Shown here piece after piece: positions 50,859 to 51,574 of a DNA stretch of 51,574 bases. The notes under the pieces were generated by a model that was not told the DNA's origin, did not search any database, and saw only the letters and a program-made list of their open reading frames with translations. Each line of letters opens with the position of its first letter. Within the stretch, counting starts at the first letter, position 1. The DNA comes from JAXHUE01 sp034189655 (GTDB lineage: Bacteria; Chloroflexota; Dehalococcoidia; E44-bin15). The stretch lies in assembly GCA_034189655.1 (NCBI GenBank), contig JAXHUE010000012.1, positions 1 to 51,574 on the forward strand, given 5' to 3'. A program made the translations under genes and the position numbers.

Positions 50859-51287
50859 TTAGTCTCGACAGTCCTTACAGATCCCGAAGACCGCCATATG
50901 GTTAAAGTCAGCATCGAAACCGTAGCTGGCCATTAATTGACGCTGCAGATGTTGAAACACGGAAAAATCGACGTCCTGAACTTTGCCGCATTTCTGGCAC
51001 ACCAAGTGGTGGTGCCGCGCCTTCCCTACCGGGTGATAGCGCAGGCGGCCGCCACCTAGATCCGTCTCGCTCACCAATCCTAGCTCCTTCAGAAGCTCTA
51101 AAGTGCGATACACGGTCGAAATGTTTATATACGGATACCTGGCATGTGCCTGGGCATAGATCTCTTCAGCGCTGATGTGATCATCACTGTCTTCGATGGC
51201 CTGCAGCACCATGATGCGCTGGGGGGTAAGCCGGTGGCCCCTCTCACGCATAACCTCTAAAAGGTTTTCCCTACTATTCTTCGCCAT
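50859..51287 (-). CDS. Fur-family metal-responsive regulator
   Basis: Product of 142 residues from the ATG at 51287 (MAKNSRENLLEVMRERGHRLTPQR). The winged helix covers residues ~15-80 (ISAEEIYAQ, INISTVYRTLELLKELGLV). The metal and zinc sites are HHHLVCQKC (His92-94, Cys97, Cys100) and CKDC (137, 140). The family includes Fur, Zur, PerR and nickel-responsive Nur; motifs alone do not decide between them. It lies directly upstream of the FmdE/ABC operon with 78 bases between. The -10 box ends only 7 bases before this ATG, so the transcript may be leaderless. The open frame extends to 51323 but would overlap the promoter. Confidence 0.93.
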   Translation of the reverse strand: MAKNSRENLLEVMRERGHRLTPQRIMVLQAIEDSDDHISAEEIYAQAHARYPYINISTVYRTLELLKELGLVSETDLGGGRLRYHPVGKARHHHLVCQKCGKVQDVDFSVFQHLQRQLMASYGFDADFNHMAVFGICKDCRD

Positions 51288-51294
51288 CGAGCAC

Positions 51295-51323
51295 ATTATA
51301 GCACGGCGTGTGAGTTGCTGCAA
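51295..51323 (-). promoter_or_regulatory. Promoter of the Fur-family gene
   Basis: Minus strand TTGCAG (51318-51323), 17-base spacer, TATAAT (51295-51300). The -35 box is embedded in the palindrome GTTGC-T-GCAAC. Confidence 0.65.
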
Positions 51324-51350
51324 CAGGTTGCCTGAGCAATCCGTTGCAAC
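51314..51350. promoter_or_regulatory. TTGC/GCAA palindrome cluster in front of the Fur-family gene
   Basis: Within 37 bases lie GTTGC-T-GCAAC (51314-51324), TTGC-CTGA-GCAA (51328-51339), GCAA-TCCG-TTGC (51336-51347) and GTTGCAAC (51343-51350). The half-site repeats the one in front of the FmdE operon. It covers the -35 box and upstream DNA, as expected for autoregulation. Confidence 0.6.
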
Positions 51351-51574
51351 ATTCTTCTGCCAAGGTTAGGGGAAATCAGGCCGCCCTGGTAGCCTGGCAC
51401 TGCACAGAAGTCCAAATTGTATCCCATTGCACGAAAGCCTGTGCCGTCGAGGCACAGCACCAAAGAGGAGCACACGAGCTACTGGCTATACCGGGTGAAA
51501 GCGGATTGAACCGAGGTAGTAAACGGAGTAAGGTGAGGGGCCTCTAAGTTGTCTGGTTATCTAGTACCAATTGA
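51351..51574. other. End region without a recognised gene
   Basis: The only marked structure is a small hairpin, CTGTGCC-GTCGA-GGCACAG (51439-51457). The composition is lower in GC than most of the window. A 67-codon plus-strand frame here lacks protein-like composition and was not called. Confidence 0.5.

Noticed and set aside
51344..51547. A 67-codon plus-strand frame at the window end
   Set aside because: No family resemblance or ribosome site, and it begins inside the palindromes in front of the Fur-type gene.
51439..51574. Possible group II intron or retroelement end, suggested by the small hairpin and flanking purine-rich text
   Set aside because: No reverse transcriptase, domain V or other diagnostic block is visible in the short stretch available.

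Overview
The window looks like a chromosome segment from a GC-rich, strictly anaerobic bacterium, most plausibly a Dehalococcoidia-type Chloroflexota. This is inferred from gene content, not from a marker gene. It carries formate-tetrahydrofolate ligase and FolD (Wood-Ljungdahl methyl branch), a tungstate importer, ADP-forming acyl-CoA synthetases including a GNAT fusion, a soluble NADH diaphorase, and a long run of CoA-ester genes. No rRNA, tRNA, CRISPR array, transposase or phage gene was seen.

Layout. 1-1.8 kb: end of a helix-hairpin-helix protein, an unknown protein, and arsM. 1.9-9.9 kb (minus strand): valS, a GerW/YtfJ-like protein, then a coenzyme A/ACP block (coaBC, coaX, nnr, acpS and a membrane protein). 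The block is tightly packed, and coaBC carries an unusual C-terminal extension of low GC. 10-13.1 kb: a GH3-family adenylating enzyme, a small membrane protein and a B12-binding radical SAM protein. 13.1-19.2 kb: thyX, folD, fhs, an acyl-CoA synthetase alpha-type protein and queA. 19.2-23.3 kb: a tungstate module with a GntR/periplasmic-binding-fold regulator, a Moco/Tuco-type riboswitch and tupABC. 23.4-31 kb: pilT, two paralogous MaoC-type dehydratases, a YkgJ-like Cys-cluster protein and a GNAT-acyl-CoA synthetase fusion. 31-35.5 kb: a HoxEFU/HydBC-like NADH diaphorase with no catalytic subunit beside it, and a radical SAM protein. 35.6-44.1 kb: a TetR regulator with a clear operator, followed by a CoA-ester pathway (CaiB, crotonase, acyl-CoA dehydrogenase, CoA-transferase, DUF35, thiolase, SDR).

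44.3-51.3 kb (minus strand) is a compositionally distinct block with clearly lower GC in most lines. It holds a Fur-family regulator, an FmdE-family protein, an oligopeptide/nickel-type ABC importer (binding lipoprotein, two permeases, a fused double ATPase) and a TrmO-like methyltransferase inserted in the operon. Repeated TTGC/GCAA half-sites lie in front of both the regulator and the operon. They resemble what is reported for nickel-responsive Nur regulators, so a metal-uptake system, possibly nickel, is my leading hypothesis for the least described system here.

How it fits together: the CoA/ACP synthesis block, acyl-CoA synthetases, CoA-transferases and beta-oxidation-like enzymes point to metabolism built on CoA esters. 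Tungstate uptake, possible nickel uptake, folate-C1 enzymes and the NADH diaphorase fit anaerobic C1/electron metabolism (tungsten or molybdenum formate dehydrogenase, CODH/ACS), whose catalytic subunits lie outside the window.
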